From NCBI RefSeq assembly GCF_007748095.1, contig NZ_CP036287.1:1054001-1118000 (forward strand): DNA of 64,000 nt, read 5' to 3'. Below the pieces are notes generated by a model that ran no database searches, was not told the origin of the DNA, and saw only the letters and a list, made by a program, of their open reading frames with translations. The position numbers and the translations under genes were made by a program. This document shows positions 15,618 to 24,289 of this stretch, piece after piece. The DNA is from Engelhardtia mirabilis. GTDB lineage: Bacteria; Planctomycetota; UBA1135; GCA-002686595. How positions within the stretch are numbered: the first letter of the stretch is position 1; each line of letters opens with the position of its first letter.

Positions 15618-18114
15618 GCTCCAAGCGGTTCGACAGGGCGATGCCCCCGGCTCCCGCCGCGAGCTGCTGTAGGTAGATCGACACTCCCTGCAACACCGTG
15701 TCGTTCGGGATCGGTAGATCAGCTTGTGCCGGCGCCCCAGGGGTCGCCGCGCCCGAGCCCACCGTGAACGCCGTTCCGAGGTCGAGCAGCACCGGGCCGC
15801 TCACACCGGGCACCGTCAGGAACCCGGTTCCCGCCGATCCGAACAGGGTCGTGGCGCTGGCCGACTCGACGCTCGTGAACAGCGTCGGCGACGTTCCGAT
15901 CGCTGCGGTCCCGTAGAGTGCGATGCGCGGGCCCGCGCCGTAGACCGCCAGGGTCAGGTCGTCGATGGCCGCCTCGACCAGGGAGTTGTTGGGGTCGTCG
16001 CTGGCGGTCACGCGCAGACGCATGGCGTCGGTCAGGGCGATGGTGTCGTGCAGCGGGAACTCGACCCGGGTCCAGGCGTTCTCCGTCTGGGCCACGACCT
16101 CGAGTGTCGACCAGGAGCCGCCGTCGTCGTTCGAGACCTCGATCAGGAGCTCGTCGTCCGCAACCGACAGGTCGGCGTACCAGCGCGAGTAGCCCAAGAG
16201 GGCCGAGCTCGCACCGGACAGGTCCAGTCGCGGGCTCAGCAGGCGCGTGAAGCCGTTGTCGACGTCGTCGGTGCCGGCCGAGCCGCCGGTGTTGCCGGTG
16301 ACGAAGCAGAGGGTGCCCGCCGGGGTGGCGTCGTCTTCGGGCTGGGCCGGCTGGCCGCTGCTGGTGGTGCCGTTGGGGTCGCCGAGCTCCCAGATGCCGG
16401 TGCTGGCGGTGTCGCCGGGGAGCCCCGCGGTCCAGCCGAGGTCGACCTCGAGCTGGTCGAGCACCAGGAGGCGCGGCTCGCCCACGACGACGCTTCCGAA
16501 CAGCTCCTGGTCCAGGCCCTCGTGACTGAGGACCACGCGGTAGGCGACGGTGCTGCCGGGCTCGGCACCAGCGTCGATGGAGAAGGCCAGCGGCGCGCCG
16601 CCGTTGGAGGCGCCCTGGAACGATCCGATCACGCCGAAGTCGCTGGCGCCCTGCAGCACCGTGGCGCTCCCGCTGTCGATCACGAGGGTCGCGATGACCG
16701 AGCTCCCGGTCACCGCGCGCCCGGCGTTGCGAAGGTCGAGCGTCAGCTCGATTGACTCGCCCGCCTCCACGAACTCGTCACCGTCGCCGATGGTCGCCAC
16801 GCTCGAAGCGTCCACGTAGACAAAGGCCGCGGCGGCCAGGGAGACCCTCTGGAAGGCCAGGAGGTTCTCCTCGGCCAAGGGCACGATGCGCGACGCGGGC
16901 GGCCAGAATCCATCCGCCTGGCCGCCGATCTCCGGGGTCCAACCGAAGGTGCCCTTGGCGGAGTAGTCGTAGTCGAAGGTCACGCCGTTGGCCGGATAGA
17001 GCACCAGCGGCGCGGGACCGGCCAGGTACCCGTTGACCTCCGTGCACAGCTCGTTCAGCTCGCTGAACTCGGCGTCGTTGCCCGTGGGCAGGACGTCGTA
17101 GCCCCAGGGCGAGAGCCACAGGTTGGAGTAGGTGTGGGTCGACAGGGCGGTCTCGAACTGGCGGCTCTGGATGAAGGCCACCATGTTCTGGGTCTCGGGC
17201 TCACTCGCCGGCGACGGGCCGCGGTAGGTCACGTCGAACGTGTCACCGCTCGATCCCAGGCTGTCGTAGCCCCACTTGAAAGGGTAGTTGCGGTTCAAGT
17301 CGACGCCCATCGTGCCGTCGCCGTTGTCGCGACGGTTCTTGCGCCACAGGCCGCCGCCGCCGGGCGCGATCTGTTGGTTGTAGACGTAACCGTCCGGATT
17401 GACGACTGGTACGAAGTACAGCTCGCGCTCGTTCACAAGGTAGGTTGCGAGGGGATCGGCACCGTAGTTCTCGAGCAGCCAGAGCATGTACCACAGGGTC
17501 GTCTGCATGCCCTGGGGCTCGCGCGCGTGGTGCAGGGAGTCGTAGCGCACCTCGGGCTCGTTCTCGTCGACGTCGGGGTTGTCGGAGATCTTGACCATCC
17601 ACATCGGGCGCCCCTCGAGGGACTGGCCGATGGAGACCTTCTGACTGATCAAGCTCGGGTAGGTGGCGCGCAGCTGGTCGAGCACGTTGACCACCTCGGC
17701 GAAGTCGTAGTAGCCGCCGATCGAACCCGAGGTGAAGGGCGGAACCAGACCGGCGCCGAGGGCCGGCGCGCCCAGGGGTTGCAGCGCACCGGTCGCCAAG
17801 CGCTCCGCGTAGTAGCGCTGCTCGTCCTCGCGCACGATCGTGAAGGGGATCCCGCGCTGCTCGAGGCGGGCGCGGTCGGCCGCGGTGGCCAGGACGGCGA
17901 CGGCATCCGAGTCGACCTCCACCAGATCCAACCCGAGGGTGAGGAGATCCTCGAAGTTGGGCGCCGCGGGCCCGGTGAGGGGCAGGCGGATGTGCGCCTT
18001 CACGGGCGGGTCGGCGGGGGAGGCCGCGGTCGTGCCGGCGGAGGGTGCCGAAGTGGGCGCAGCGGGGTTCTGGACCGCGAGGGCGGCCAGGGCCAACAGG
18101 AACGTGGCTGTCAT
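15604..18114 (-). CDS. Secreted M14-family zinc carboxypeptidase
   Basis: An 836-residue exported peptidase. A signal peptide (MTATFLLALAALAVQNPAAP) is followed by a propeptide-like region and then the M14 catalytic domain (about residues 130-430). Zinc ligands are His196 and Glu199 in DSLHHAREPQG and the His of ETALSTHTYSNLWLSPWG. VNPDGYVYNQQ and LWRKNRRDN are the usual substrate-binding and arginine motifs, and the catalytic Glu is in FGWTPEIGG. Downstream are beta-sandwich regions (CARDB-like, then a MAM/jelly-roll-like GTDDVDNGFTRLLSPRLDLSG) and a C-terminal module rich in Ala/Gly that recurs in secreted planctomycete proteins. It probably degrades extracellular protein. Its last residues and stop codon lie within the 147-bp palindrome. 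Confidence 0.9.
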   Translation of the reverse strand: MTATFLLALAALAVQNPAAPTSAPSAGTTAASPADPPVKAHIRLPLTGPAAPNFEDLLTLGLDLVEVDSDAVAVLATAADRARLEQRGIPFTIVREDEQRYYAERLATGALQPLGAPALGAGLVPPFTSGSIGGYYDFAEVVNVLDQLRATYPSLISQKVSIGQSLEGRPMWMVKISDNPDVDENEPEVRYDSLHHAREPQGMQTTLWYMLWLLENYGADPLATYLVNERELYFVPVVNPDGYVYNQQIAPGGGGLWRKNRRDNGDGTMGVDLNRNYPFKWGYDSLGSSGDTFDVTYRGPSPASEPETQNMVAFIQSRQFETALSTHTYSNLWLSPWGYDVLPTGNDAEFSELNELCTEVNGYLAGPAPLVLYPANGVTFDYDYSAKGTFGWTPEIGGQADGFWPPASRIVPLAEENLLAFQRVSLAAAAFVYVDASSVATIGDGDEFVEAGESIELTLDLRNAGRAVTGSSVIATLVIDSGSATVLQGASDFGVIGSFQGASNGGAPLAFSIDAGAEPGSTVAYRVVLSHEGLDQELFGSVVVGEPRLLVLDQLEVDLGWTAGLPGDTASTGIWELGDPNGTTSSGQPAQPEDDATPAGTLCFVTGNTGGSAGTDDVDNGFTRLLSPRLDLSGASSALLGYSRWYADLSVADDELLIEVSNDDGGSWSTLEVVAQTENAWTRVEFPLHDTIALTDAMRLRVTASDDPNNSLVEAAIDDLTLAVYGAGPRIALYGTAAIGTSPTLFTSVESASATTLFGSAGTGFLTVPGVSGPVLLDLGTAFTVGSGAATPGAPAQADLPIPNDTVLQGVSIYLQQLAAGAGGIALSNRLELRIE

Positions 18115-18284
18115 GGGGGCTCGAGATGGGGGAGGCTCGCCGGCGCTGGAGAGGGGGGCCGGCGAGGGAGGGCCGAGATCGAGGTGGGGGGCTCGGCCTG
18201 AGTCGTCTTGGACGGTACCCCCTGGTGTGAGGTTCGGGGACGCTTCGACTTCCCTCGACCCTCCAACGCTCGCGCCGGTCTGAC

Positions 18285-18290
18285 TATCCT
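18285..18290 (+). promoter_or_regulatory. TATCCT -10 box, probable leaderless start
   Basis: Hexamer of TANNNT form 8 nt before the ATG at 18299; no ribosome binding site intervenes. One of nine such sites in the window. Confidence 0.5.
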
Positions 18291-18298
18291 TGCCGCCG

Positions 18299-18676
18299 AT
18301 GAGCGATCTCCCCGACCGCGAGACCCTGCGTCAGACGATCGCCGGCTTCGACTCCACCAGGCAGAAGGTCCTGGGCGGGATGGTGCTGGCGATGATCAAC
18401 CAACCCGACGCCATCCAAGATCGCGAGTGGCTGTCCGAGGGCCTGGCCCAGATGGCCGCGCGCGCCCTGGAGCTGCCGGACGCGCCCGGCCCGGCGGAAC
18501 TCGAGCTGCTGCGCGCCTGGATCCTCGAGCACCGCGACGCCGTGCTCAACGCCGCCTTCGCCGTCTTCGTGCGCAGCGCCGAGGACATCCAGGAGGCCGG
18601 CGCGCTGGAAGGCCTGACCTTCGAACGCGCCTCCGCGGCTGCATTGGTCTATCTGGCGCCCGAGCCCGAGGACTGA
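18299..18676 (+). CDS. Hypothetical protein, 125 residues
   Basis: A small acidic, helical, soluble protein (starts MSDLPDRETLRQTIAGFDST, ends VYLAPEPED). It has no signal peptide, membrane segment or recognised motif. The ATG at 18299 is preceded by TATCCT (18285-18290) with 8 nt between and no Shine-Dalgarno, so the mRNA may be leaderless. It is divergent from the carboxypeptidase and convergent with the hotdog-fold gene. Confidence 0.7.
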   Translation: MSDLPDRETLRQTIAGFDSTRQKVLGGMVLAMINQPDAIQDREWLSEGLAQMAARALELPDAPGPAELELLRAWILEHRDAVLNAAFAVFVRSAEDIQEAGALEGLTFERASAAALVYLAPEPED

Positions 18677-18716
18677 ACGCGACGGGTGTTCGCGTACTCG
18701 CGCGGCAACGCGCGTC

Positions 18717-19190
18717 TCAGGTGCCCTTCGGCAACGGCCCGACCTTCCAACGCGCGGTGACCAACGCGACCACCTCGCCCTGGCTGTCGCGGATCGGGGC
18801 CTCGACCTCGAGCTCAGCCTCCTCGCCCGCTTCGACGGCGGGGGCGCGGCACTCGGCCGTGAGCGTTCCGCGGGCCTTCTTGAGGTACCGCGTGGAGAGC
18901 TCGATCACGATCGAGCGCATGCCCTCGGGCAGGGCCGTGATCAAGGCCAGGCCGCTGGCCAGCTCGCCGACGTTGGTCAGGGCCACCGCGTGGATCGAGT
19001 TCAGGTGGTTCTCCACCTCGCGGTGTTGCTCGAGGGTCACGCGGACCTGGCCCGGGCTCAACTCCTCGACCCGCGCGCCGGTGCTGCCCGAGTAGGGCAC
19101 GGCGGCGAAGAGCTCTCGGGTGAACGCGGCGGGCGGGTCCGGGGACGCCGCGCAGCGTCGCCACAGCTCGAGGATCTGGGCTCCGTTCAT
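18717..19190 (-). CDS. DUF4442 hotdog-fold (thioesterase-like) protein
   Basis: A 157-residue protein with the DUF4442/PaaI-type hotdog layout. The helix region VENHLNSIHAVALTNVGELASGLALITALP carries the hotdog helix with its conserved Asn-His pair, and the strands MRSIVIELSTRYLKKARGTLTAEC and VVALVTARWKVGPLP follow. Family members are acyl-CoA thioesterase-like, but few have been tested. A TAGACT hexamer (19200-19205, minus strand) lies 9 nt before the start, and there is no Shine-Dalgarno sequence. Confidence 0.8.
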   Translation of the reverse strand: MNGAQILELWRRCAASPDPPAAFTRELFAAVPYSGSTGARVEELSPGQVRVTLEQHREVENHLNSIHAVALTNVGELASGLALITALPEGMRSIVIELSTRYLKKARGTLTAECRAPAVEAGEEAELEVEAPIRDSQGEVVALVTARWKVGPLPKGT

Positions 19191-19199
19191 GGCGCCGGC

Positions 19200-19205
19200 A
19201 GTCTA
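19200..19205 (-). promoter_or_regulatory. TAGACT -10 box upstream of the DUF4442 gene
   Basis: Read on the minus strand, TAGACT ends 9 nt before the ATG at 19190. Same spacing class as the other candidate leaderless promoters. Confidence 0.5.
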
Positions 19206-19272
19206 CGCCGCCCGCAGCCGCGTCGGCGTCTGCGAACGGAACGCCGCTCGAACCGGTCCGCGCCCGAACGAG

Positions 19273-19306
19273 ACAGGGCCCACCCTCAGCGGAGGATGGG
19301 CCCTGT
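19273..19306 (-). terminator. Hairpin downstream of the atypical kinase gene
   Basis: A 10-bp perfect stem ACAGGGCCCA/TGGGCCCTGT lies 25 bp beyond the kinase stop codon and before the next promoter. It is a good candidate terminator. Confidence 0.6.
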
Positions 19307-19330
19307 GGTGGTGACGCTTCTACGCGTTGC

Positions 19331-20257
19331 TCACTGCTTGCGCAGGAAGGCCACCAGGTCCTTCTCGAGTTCGGGCAGGCCGTACTCCATCACCGTCAGG
19401 CTGCGGTAGACGATCTGCTCGAGGGCCTCGGGCGTGTTCGGGTTGAGCTCCCGCGGCGGCGGATAGGAGAGGAAGTAGGACAGCGACAGGCGCTCGACCT
19501 CGCCGCCCTGTTCGCGGCCGGCGTACTGCCACGGGACCTCGTCGAAGGGCAGGGTGCCGGTCAAGATCTCGTACAGCATGACCCCGATGCCCATCACGTC
19601 GGCCTTGGGCGACTGCAACAGGAGCGGGTTGTAGTGGGGCGTGGTCGAGATCAGACCGCGCGAGCCGTCGCGCATCGCGGGGTCGATCATGACGACCGAG
19701 CCGGAGGGCTTGACGATGATGTTCTCGGGCTTGAGGTCGCCGTGGTACTCCATCGTGCCGGCCTTGCCGAGGCGCTGCAGGGCGCGCACGATCGACAGGA
19801 ACCAGTTCAGGCGGATGCCCTCGAGCGCACGGACCTTCTCGCGCAGGGTCTTGCCGCGCACGAAGTCCAGAGCCAACACGGGACGACCCTCGTGCTCGAA
19901 GGAGTCGCGCACGCGCACGAGGTTCTGGCTCTTGGCCGCCTCGAGCAGGTTGCCCTCCGAGCGAATCAACTCGTCGATCTCGTGCAAGTCGAGGAAGTCG
20001 ATCCGCACGCCGTCGTTGCGGAAGAAGATCGCCTCGCCCGGCGTCTCGTCGGGGCTGATCCACTCGGGACTACGGTGGCTGGTGACCTCGAGGCAGCGGG
20101 TCACGTAGCGACCCCCACCGGCGACGTCGCCGACCTTGAGCGCGACCTTGGCGCCGCGCGGGTCTTCGGCGATGTAGACGCAGGCGAATGCACCACGAGC
20201 AACGAACTCACGCACCTTGTAGGTGCCGATGGTTTCGCCTGCTTCGAGCCTGATCAT
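19331..20257 (-). CDS. Atypical Hanks-type Ser/Thr protein kinase
   Basis: A 308-residue soluble kinase that is almost entirely kinase domain. The glycine loop is VARGAFACVYIAED, Lys41 in AKVALKVG is the ATP-binding lysine, the catalytic loop is YHGDLKPENI (Asp174; HGD instead of HRD), and the metal-binding motif reads IDPA instead of DFG (Asp192). A region of about 55 residues between beta-3 and helix C (about 45-100) replaces the usual short linker. The essential Lys, Asp, Asn and Asp are present, so activity is possible, but the activation-loop switch must differ. There is no membrane segment or sensor domain. The start is taken at the ATG at 20257 (MIRLEAGETIGTYKV); the upstream open frame is not kinase-like. 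Confidence 0.85.
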   Translation of the reverse strand: MIRLEAGETIGTYKVREFVARGAFACVYIAEDPRGAKVALKVGDVAGGGRYVTRCLEVTSHRSPEWISPDETPGEAIFFRNDGVRIDFLDLHEIDELIRSEGNLLEAAKSQNLVRVRDSFEHEGRPVLALDFVRGKTLREKVRALEGIRLNWFLSIVRALQRLGKAGTMEYHGDLKPENIIVKPSGSVVMIDPAMRDGSRGLISTTPHYNPLLLQSPKADVMGIGVMLYEILTGTLPFDEVPWQYAGREQGGEVERLSLSYFLSYPPPRELNPNTPEALEQIVYRSLTVMEYGLPELEKDLVAFLRKQ

Positions 20258-20532
20258 GACGGGGATGAAACTTGGGGGGCTGGGGATCGAGTGGCGCCGA
20301 CCTGAGGTACGTCCGCGCGGGTCAAGGACCTCGTAGGCACCTCTTCGGCCTCGACCCTGGGTCCGCTGGAGACCTGGCAGGCACTCGGTCCCGCGAGCGC
20401 TCCGATCGATCCGCGGTTGGCACCCGCGCCGAATCCACGCGAGCACTTCTTTCCGTGCCTACGTCTCGGCGGGCTCCGTCAGAGCGCCGACAACCCCACG
20501 CGCGAGTCCCCAAGCCGGCTCTCCGGCGGGTC

Positions 20533-20931
20533 TCAGCGGCCCCGGACTTGGTCCAGGCTGACGGGCTCCAGGTGCGCGGCCGCGAGGCCCAGGATGCGCG
20601 AGGCACCCTCGTTCACCGGGCCCGTCCCCAACCAATCGGGCTCGGTGCTGTGGGGCCGATAGCGCCAGGCGCGGCCCTCGGAGTCGATCAGTCCCAGCTC
20701 CTGGTTCCACACGTTGCGAACGCTGTGGAAGGCGCGGCCGTCCCCGGTGGCCTCGAAGCGCAGCACGAAGCCCACGTCGCTGTCCTCGTCCACCACCCGC
20801 CAGGCGGCGCGCGGGGTAGAGACCAGAACCTCGGGCAGGGGCGCCTGGGCCTGGCGCACGGCCACCGTCTCCACGCAACTTGCGCTGCTGACCGCGAGTG
20901 CCAGGGTGAGACTGAGGGCGATTTGGTTCAT
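20533..20931 (-). CDS. Small putative lipoprotein
   Basis: A 132-residue protein with a signal peptide and lipobox-like end SSASC (Cys at about residue 19), followed by a predicted beta-rich domain with the pattern AAWRVVDEDSDVGFVLRFEAT and NVWNQELGLIDSEGRAWRYRPH. No known family is recognised. Its ATG overlaps the stop of the upstream YfhO-like gene (ATGA), so the two are translationally coupled, and it may assist that membrane protein. Confidence 0.75.
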   Translation of the reverse strand: MNQIALSLTLALAVSSASCVETVAVRQAQAPLPEVLVSTPRAAWRVVDEDSDVGFVLRFEATGDGRAFHSVRNVWNQELGLIDSEGRAWRYRPHSTEPDWLGTGPVNEGASRILGLAAAHLEPVSLDQVRGR

Positions 20932-23177
20932 GGGGAGCGCCGTGCGCTCCGACCGAAGGTGCAAAGGGCCAGGACCAGCAGTCCGACGGCCGCGAGCACC
21001 AACCCGGCGCGGAAGGACGCGGGCGCATAGCGCATCTCGACCGTGCGGTCGCCCGGCTGTAGCCAGATCCCGCACAGGGCGTGGTCGAGCCGCTGGACGG
21101 GCACCGGTCGGCCGTCGACTTCGGCGTGCCAGCCCTGGTCGAAGGTCTCGGTGAAGACGAGCAGGGCCACGGCGTCGACGTCCACCGCGACCGTCGCGAG
21201 GCCGGGCGCGTGGCCCACGAGCCTCGCCTCACCCGGGGGCGCCGTGCCCTCGTAGGCCTGCGCTCCGGCCGGCGGCGGGCCCTCGAACAGGGCCACGCGC
21301 GGGTCGAAGTCCTCGGCGCCGAGCAGCGCCAGGCGCTCGGCGTCGTCGTCGACGCGCCTTGCCCCCTTGGCGACGAAGGCACGCCCCAGGGCCATCGGCC
21401 GCTCCCAGGTCACCAGGCCGGTGGGGGACGTGTGGACGGCTTCGAAGGGCGGTGGCAAGGGCTCGGCGGACAGGGCCCAACGCACGCCCAAGAGATCGAG
21501 CAGCGGGATCGAGCGATCGAAGTAGCCGATCTCCTTCACGAACAGCCGGGCGCGCTCGTCGCTGGTCAGAAGGCCCACGAGCTGCGCCATGCGCTCGTCC
21601 TCGATCGAGTCGTAGCCGGTGGGCAGGGCCAGGCGGTGGAACAGGTTCGCGTTCGGGAACAGGTAGGTCCCGCGCGTGCCCAGCACCCGCTCGGGGCGCT
21701 GGTCGGCGCCGGCGCCGTGCAGGAAGTCGACCGTCGCGGAGTCCGGGACCACCAACTCACGCGGCGTCGCGGGGTTGTAGCCGCGGGCGAACAGCAGCAG
21801 CTCGGCGGCCACCACCACGCAGGCGACCAGGCCCAGGCTGCGGCGCAGGACGTGTCGGCGCAGGCGCGAGAGGCAAGCGTCCAACCCCACGGCGCCCAGG
21901 GCACTCAGCCCGAAGGCCGCGAACAAGCCGAATCGCATCAGCTTCGTGCTGCGCAGGCGCGGCACTTCGCGCAGAAGGTCGTAGAGCGGCGGAGCCTGCC
22001 AGGCGACGAGCAGGGCGAAGAGACTCAGCCCGGCCAGAAAGCGCACGCGCCCGTCGCGCCAGCGCAGCACCGCGCCGGCCACGGCCAGGATCAGGAGCAG
22101 TCGCCCGACGAACGGCCCGACCAGCTCCGAGTAGTTGAGATTCAGGCCCTTCGGACCGGTGTAGTCGCCGTGGGCCGGGTTGCCGTGCAGGTTCGGGGCC
22201 ACGAGCAGCGGCGCCACATCGGCGAGAGCGACCGCGTCCGTGGCCTCGGCCTCTTCGAAGAGGGTCGCCGCGCGGCTGTGTCCGAGGTATTCGGCGAAGG
22301 GCAAGAGGGCGGGGGCGGCGACCATCGCGCCGACCAAGGCGCCTGCCCCCGCGAGGGCCAGGGCTCGCGCGCCCATGCGCGGACGCTCGGGGCTGGCCGT
22401 CGTGGCGCGGAAGACGACGTAGGCCGCGAGCACCAGGGCCGTGTGGGTGGCGGTCTGGATGTGCCCACCCACCAGCATCCCCGCGGCCACCACGGCCACC
22501 CACACGGCGCGCCGAGCCGTGGGCTGCTCGGCCAAGGCGCCCAGGGCTATCAGGGCCCAGGGGAAGAGGGCCGCCACATTGGTGTGCGGATGGCCGAGCC
22601 AGACCACGTTGAACCCGCACAGGGCGTAGCCGAAGGCACCGGCCGCCGCCGCGCTGGCGCGCAGCCCACCGCGCCGCAGAAACACGAGCATCCCGATCCC
22701 GGCCAGGCCCAGCTTGGCGAAGGCGATCCAGGCGAAGGCGTGCCACGAGCCGCTGGCCAAGTGCAGCCAGTTGAGTGGCCACAGGAAGGCGCCGGTGTAG
22801 GCGGCGTGGACCGGCTGGCCGCCGTAGTCGTAGGGATTCCAAAGGGGCAGTCGCCCCGCGGCGAGCTCCTCGTGGGCGAAGTGCAGCCAGGGCTGGATCA
22901 CCAGGCTCTGGTCGAGGAGCAGCGGATTGCCCGGTCGATGGCCCTCTGGCGCCGCCTGGATCCAGGGCTCGAACTCGAGCAGGGCGTCAGCCTGGGTCAG
23001 GATCAGCCCGCCGAAGAGCGTCTCTCGGAGCAGCAGGGAGAGGACCGCGAGCAGTCCCAGGACCGCCAGCACCGTCGAACGCCGCTCGGCCGCCCGTGCG
23101 GCGGCCCCCGCGCCGTTGGTCAAGGGTGCGTTAGGGTCGGCACGAGCCGTCACCGGCTGCTCGGGGGATGAAACCAT
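20928..23177 (-). CDS. YfhO-like polytopic membrane protein
   Basis: A 749-residue integral membrane protein with about 10-12 hydrophobic segments in the first 480 residues and a large C-terminal domain before a last helix (LVLAAVGLLVLALCTFG). The motif ADALLEFEPW, then LPLWNPYDYGGQPVHAAYTGAFLWPLNW, matches the YfhO/GT-C-type layout in which an acidic residue follows the first helix. YfhO-family proteins are linked to glycosylation of cell-surface polymers such as lipoteichoic acid. The substrate here is unknown. TAGACT lies 8 nt before the ATG (leaderless type), and the gene ends in a 4-nt overlap with the next lipoprotein gene. Confidence 0.75.
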   Translation of the reverse strand: MVSSPEQPVTARADPNAPLTNGAGAAARAAERRSTVLAVLGLLAVLSLLLRETLFGGLILTQADALLEFEPWIQAAPEGHRPGNPLLLDQSLVIQPWLHFAHEELAAGRLPLWNPYDYGGQPVHAAYTGAFLWPLNWLHLASGSWHAFAWIAFAKLGLAGIGMLVFLRRGGLRASAAAAGAFGYALCGFNVVWLGHPHTNVAALFPWALIALGALAEQPTARRAVWVAVVAAGMLVGGHIQTATHTALVLAAYVVFRATTASPERPRMGARALALAGAGALVGAMVAAPALLPFAEYLGHSRAATLFEEAEATDAVALADVAPLLVAPNLHGNPAHGDYTGPKGLNLNYSELVGPFVGRLLLILAVAGAVLRWRDGRVRFLAGLSLFALLVAWQAPPLYDLLREVPRLRSTKLMRFGLFAAFGLSALGAVGLDACLSRLRRHVLRRSLGLVACVVVAAELLLFARGYNPATPRELVVPDSATVDFLHGAGADQRPERVLGTRGTYLFPNANLFHRLALPTGYDSIEDERMAQLVGLLTSDERARLFVKEIGYFDRSIPLLDLLGVRWALSAEPLPPPFEAVHTSPTGLVTWERPMALGRAFVAKGARRVDDDAERLALLGAEDFDPRVALFEGPPPAGAQAYEGTAPPGEARLVGHAPGLATVAVDVDAVALLVFTETFDQGWHAEVDGRPVPVQRLDHALCGIWLQPGDRTVEMRYAPASFRAGLVLAAVGLLVLALCTFGRSARRSP

Positions 23178-23185
23178 CGCCGCCG

Positions 23186-23191
23186 AGTCTA
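23186..23191 (-). promoter_or_regulatory. TAGACT -10 box upstream of the YfhO-like gene
   Basis: On the minus strand, TAGACT ends 8 nt before the ATG at 23177; it is identical in sequence to the box before the DUF4442 gene. Confidence 0.5.
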
Positions 23192-23291
23192 GCCCCCGCC
23201 ACTCGTCAGGATTCCCGCCCAGCGCACCCGATCAGCTCTGTGTGCCCGGGATCCGCGGGCCCGCCGGATTGCCTCTTCTGGGCCGTCGGAC

Positions 23292-23297
23292 TATCTT
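23292..23297 (+). promoter_or_regulatory. TATCTT -10 box upstream of the methionine aminopeptidase gene
   Basis: TATCTT ends 6 nt before the GTG at 23304; no Shine-Dalgarno sequence is present. Confidence 0.5.
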
Positions 23298-23303
23298 CCC
23301 GCC

Positions 23304-24200
23304 GTGGATCAATACGGACTCGAGTGTCACCGGAAGGCAGGGCGCATTGCGGCGGAGTGCCGCGAATGGGCCAGGCAGGCGATCCAGCCGGGGGTCGAGC
23401 TGCGTTCGATCCTCGAGACGATCGAGTCGATGATCCGCGAACGCGGTGCCGACATGGCCTTTCCGGCCCAGTCCAGCCGCAACGATTGCGCCGCCCACTA
23501 CTGCTCGGCACCGGGGGACACCACCCGCTACGAGGAGGGTGATTGCGTCAAGGTCGACATGGGCGTGCACGTCGATGGCTACATCGCCGACACGGCCTGC
23601 ACCGTCGACCTCTCGACGGACGGTCGTTGGGGGGCCCTGATCAAGGCCAGTTCCGACGCCCTGGCCGGGGCCATCGCCACCATCGAGGACGGCGTTCCGG
23701 TGGGCGAGGTGGGCGCGACGGTCGAGCGCACGATCATGTCCGCCGGCTTCGAGCCGGTCCGCAACCTCACCGGCCACGGTCTGGGCCGCTGGAAGGTTCA
23801 CACGGCGCCACAGATCCCCTCCTACGCCGAGCGCGGCGGCGGGCGCATCAAGCAGGGCATGGTCTTCGCCGTGGAACCCTTCGCCTGCACCGGACGCGGC
23901 TACATCCGCGAGCAGGGCCGGGCCGAGGTCTTCATGATGGTCCGCCCGCCGCGCAAGGCCCGCGGACTGGACCGGGACGTGCTCAAGGCGATCGAAGCTT
24001 GGCGTGGCCTGCCCATCGCTCGGCGCTACTTCGCCGATCTGGATCAAGAGGCAGTCGAGGACGTGATCGCGAAGCTCGCCCGCCAGGGCTCGCTGATGCG
24101 CTATCCGCCCCTCGTGGAGGACCCGGGCGTAATGGTCGCGCAAACCGAACACACGATGTATCTCGGCCCGGACGGGGTTGAGATATTGACTGCCGCCTGA
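23304..24200 (+). CDS. map: Type II methionine aminopeptidase
   Basis: A 298-residue metallopeptidase that removes N-terminal methionine from new proteins. The five metal ligands are Asp85 (VKVDMGVH), Asp96 (YIADTACT), His158 (LTGHGLG), Glu191 (FAVEPF) and Glu282 (QTEHTM); His66 in CAAHYC is the substrate-binding histidine. Between Glu191 and Glu282 there is an insertion of about 65 residues with a helical, winged-helix-like subdomain (DRDVLKAIEAWRGLPIARRY, then LVEDPGVMVAQTEHTM). This is the mark of type II enzymes, otherwise typical of archaea and eukaryotes; bacterial housekeeping enzymes are usually type I. The GTG start at 23304 fits the TATCTT box just upstream. Confidence 0.9.
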   Translation: MDQYGLECHRKAGRIAAECREWARQAIQPGVELRSILETIESMIRERGADMAFPAQSSRNDCAAHYCSAPGDTTRYEEGDCVKVDMGVHVDGYIADTACTVDLSTDGRWGALIKASSDALAGAIATIEDGVPVGEVGATVERTIMSAGFEPVRNLTGHGLGRWKVHTAPQIPSYAERGGGRIKQGMVFAVEPFACTGRGYIREQGRAEVFMMVRPPRKARGLDRDVLKAIEAWRGLPIARRYFADLDQEAVEDVIAKLARQGSLMRYPPLVEDPGVMVAQTEHTMYLGPDGVEILTAA

Positions 24201-24289
24201 CGATCGTCTCCCGACGTACGGCACCCGACGAACGGCTGCCCAGCGCTCTCCCCAGCGGCCCCCCGCGGTCGCGTGCGCAGGCCTAATCG

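Noticed and set aside
24284..24289. TAATCG as a -10 box of the glycosyltransferase gene
   Set aside because: It directly touches the GTG, leaving no room for a start site, and lacks the final T.
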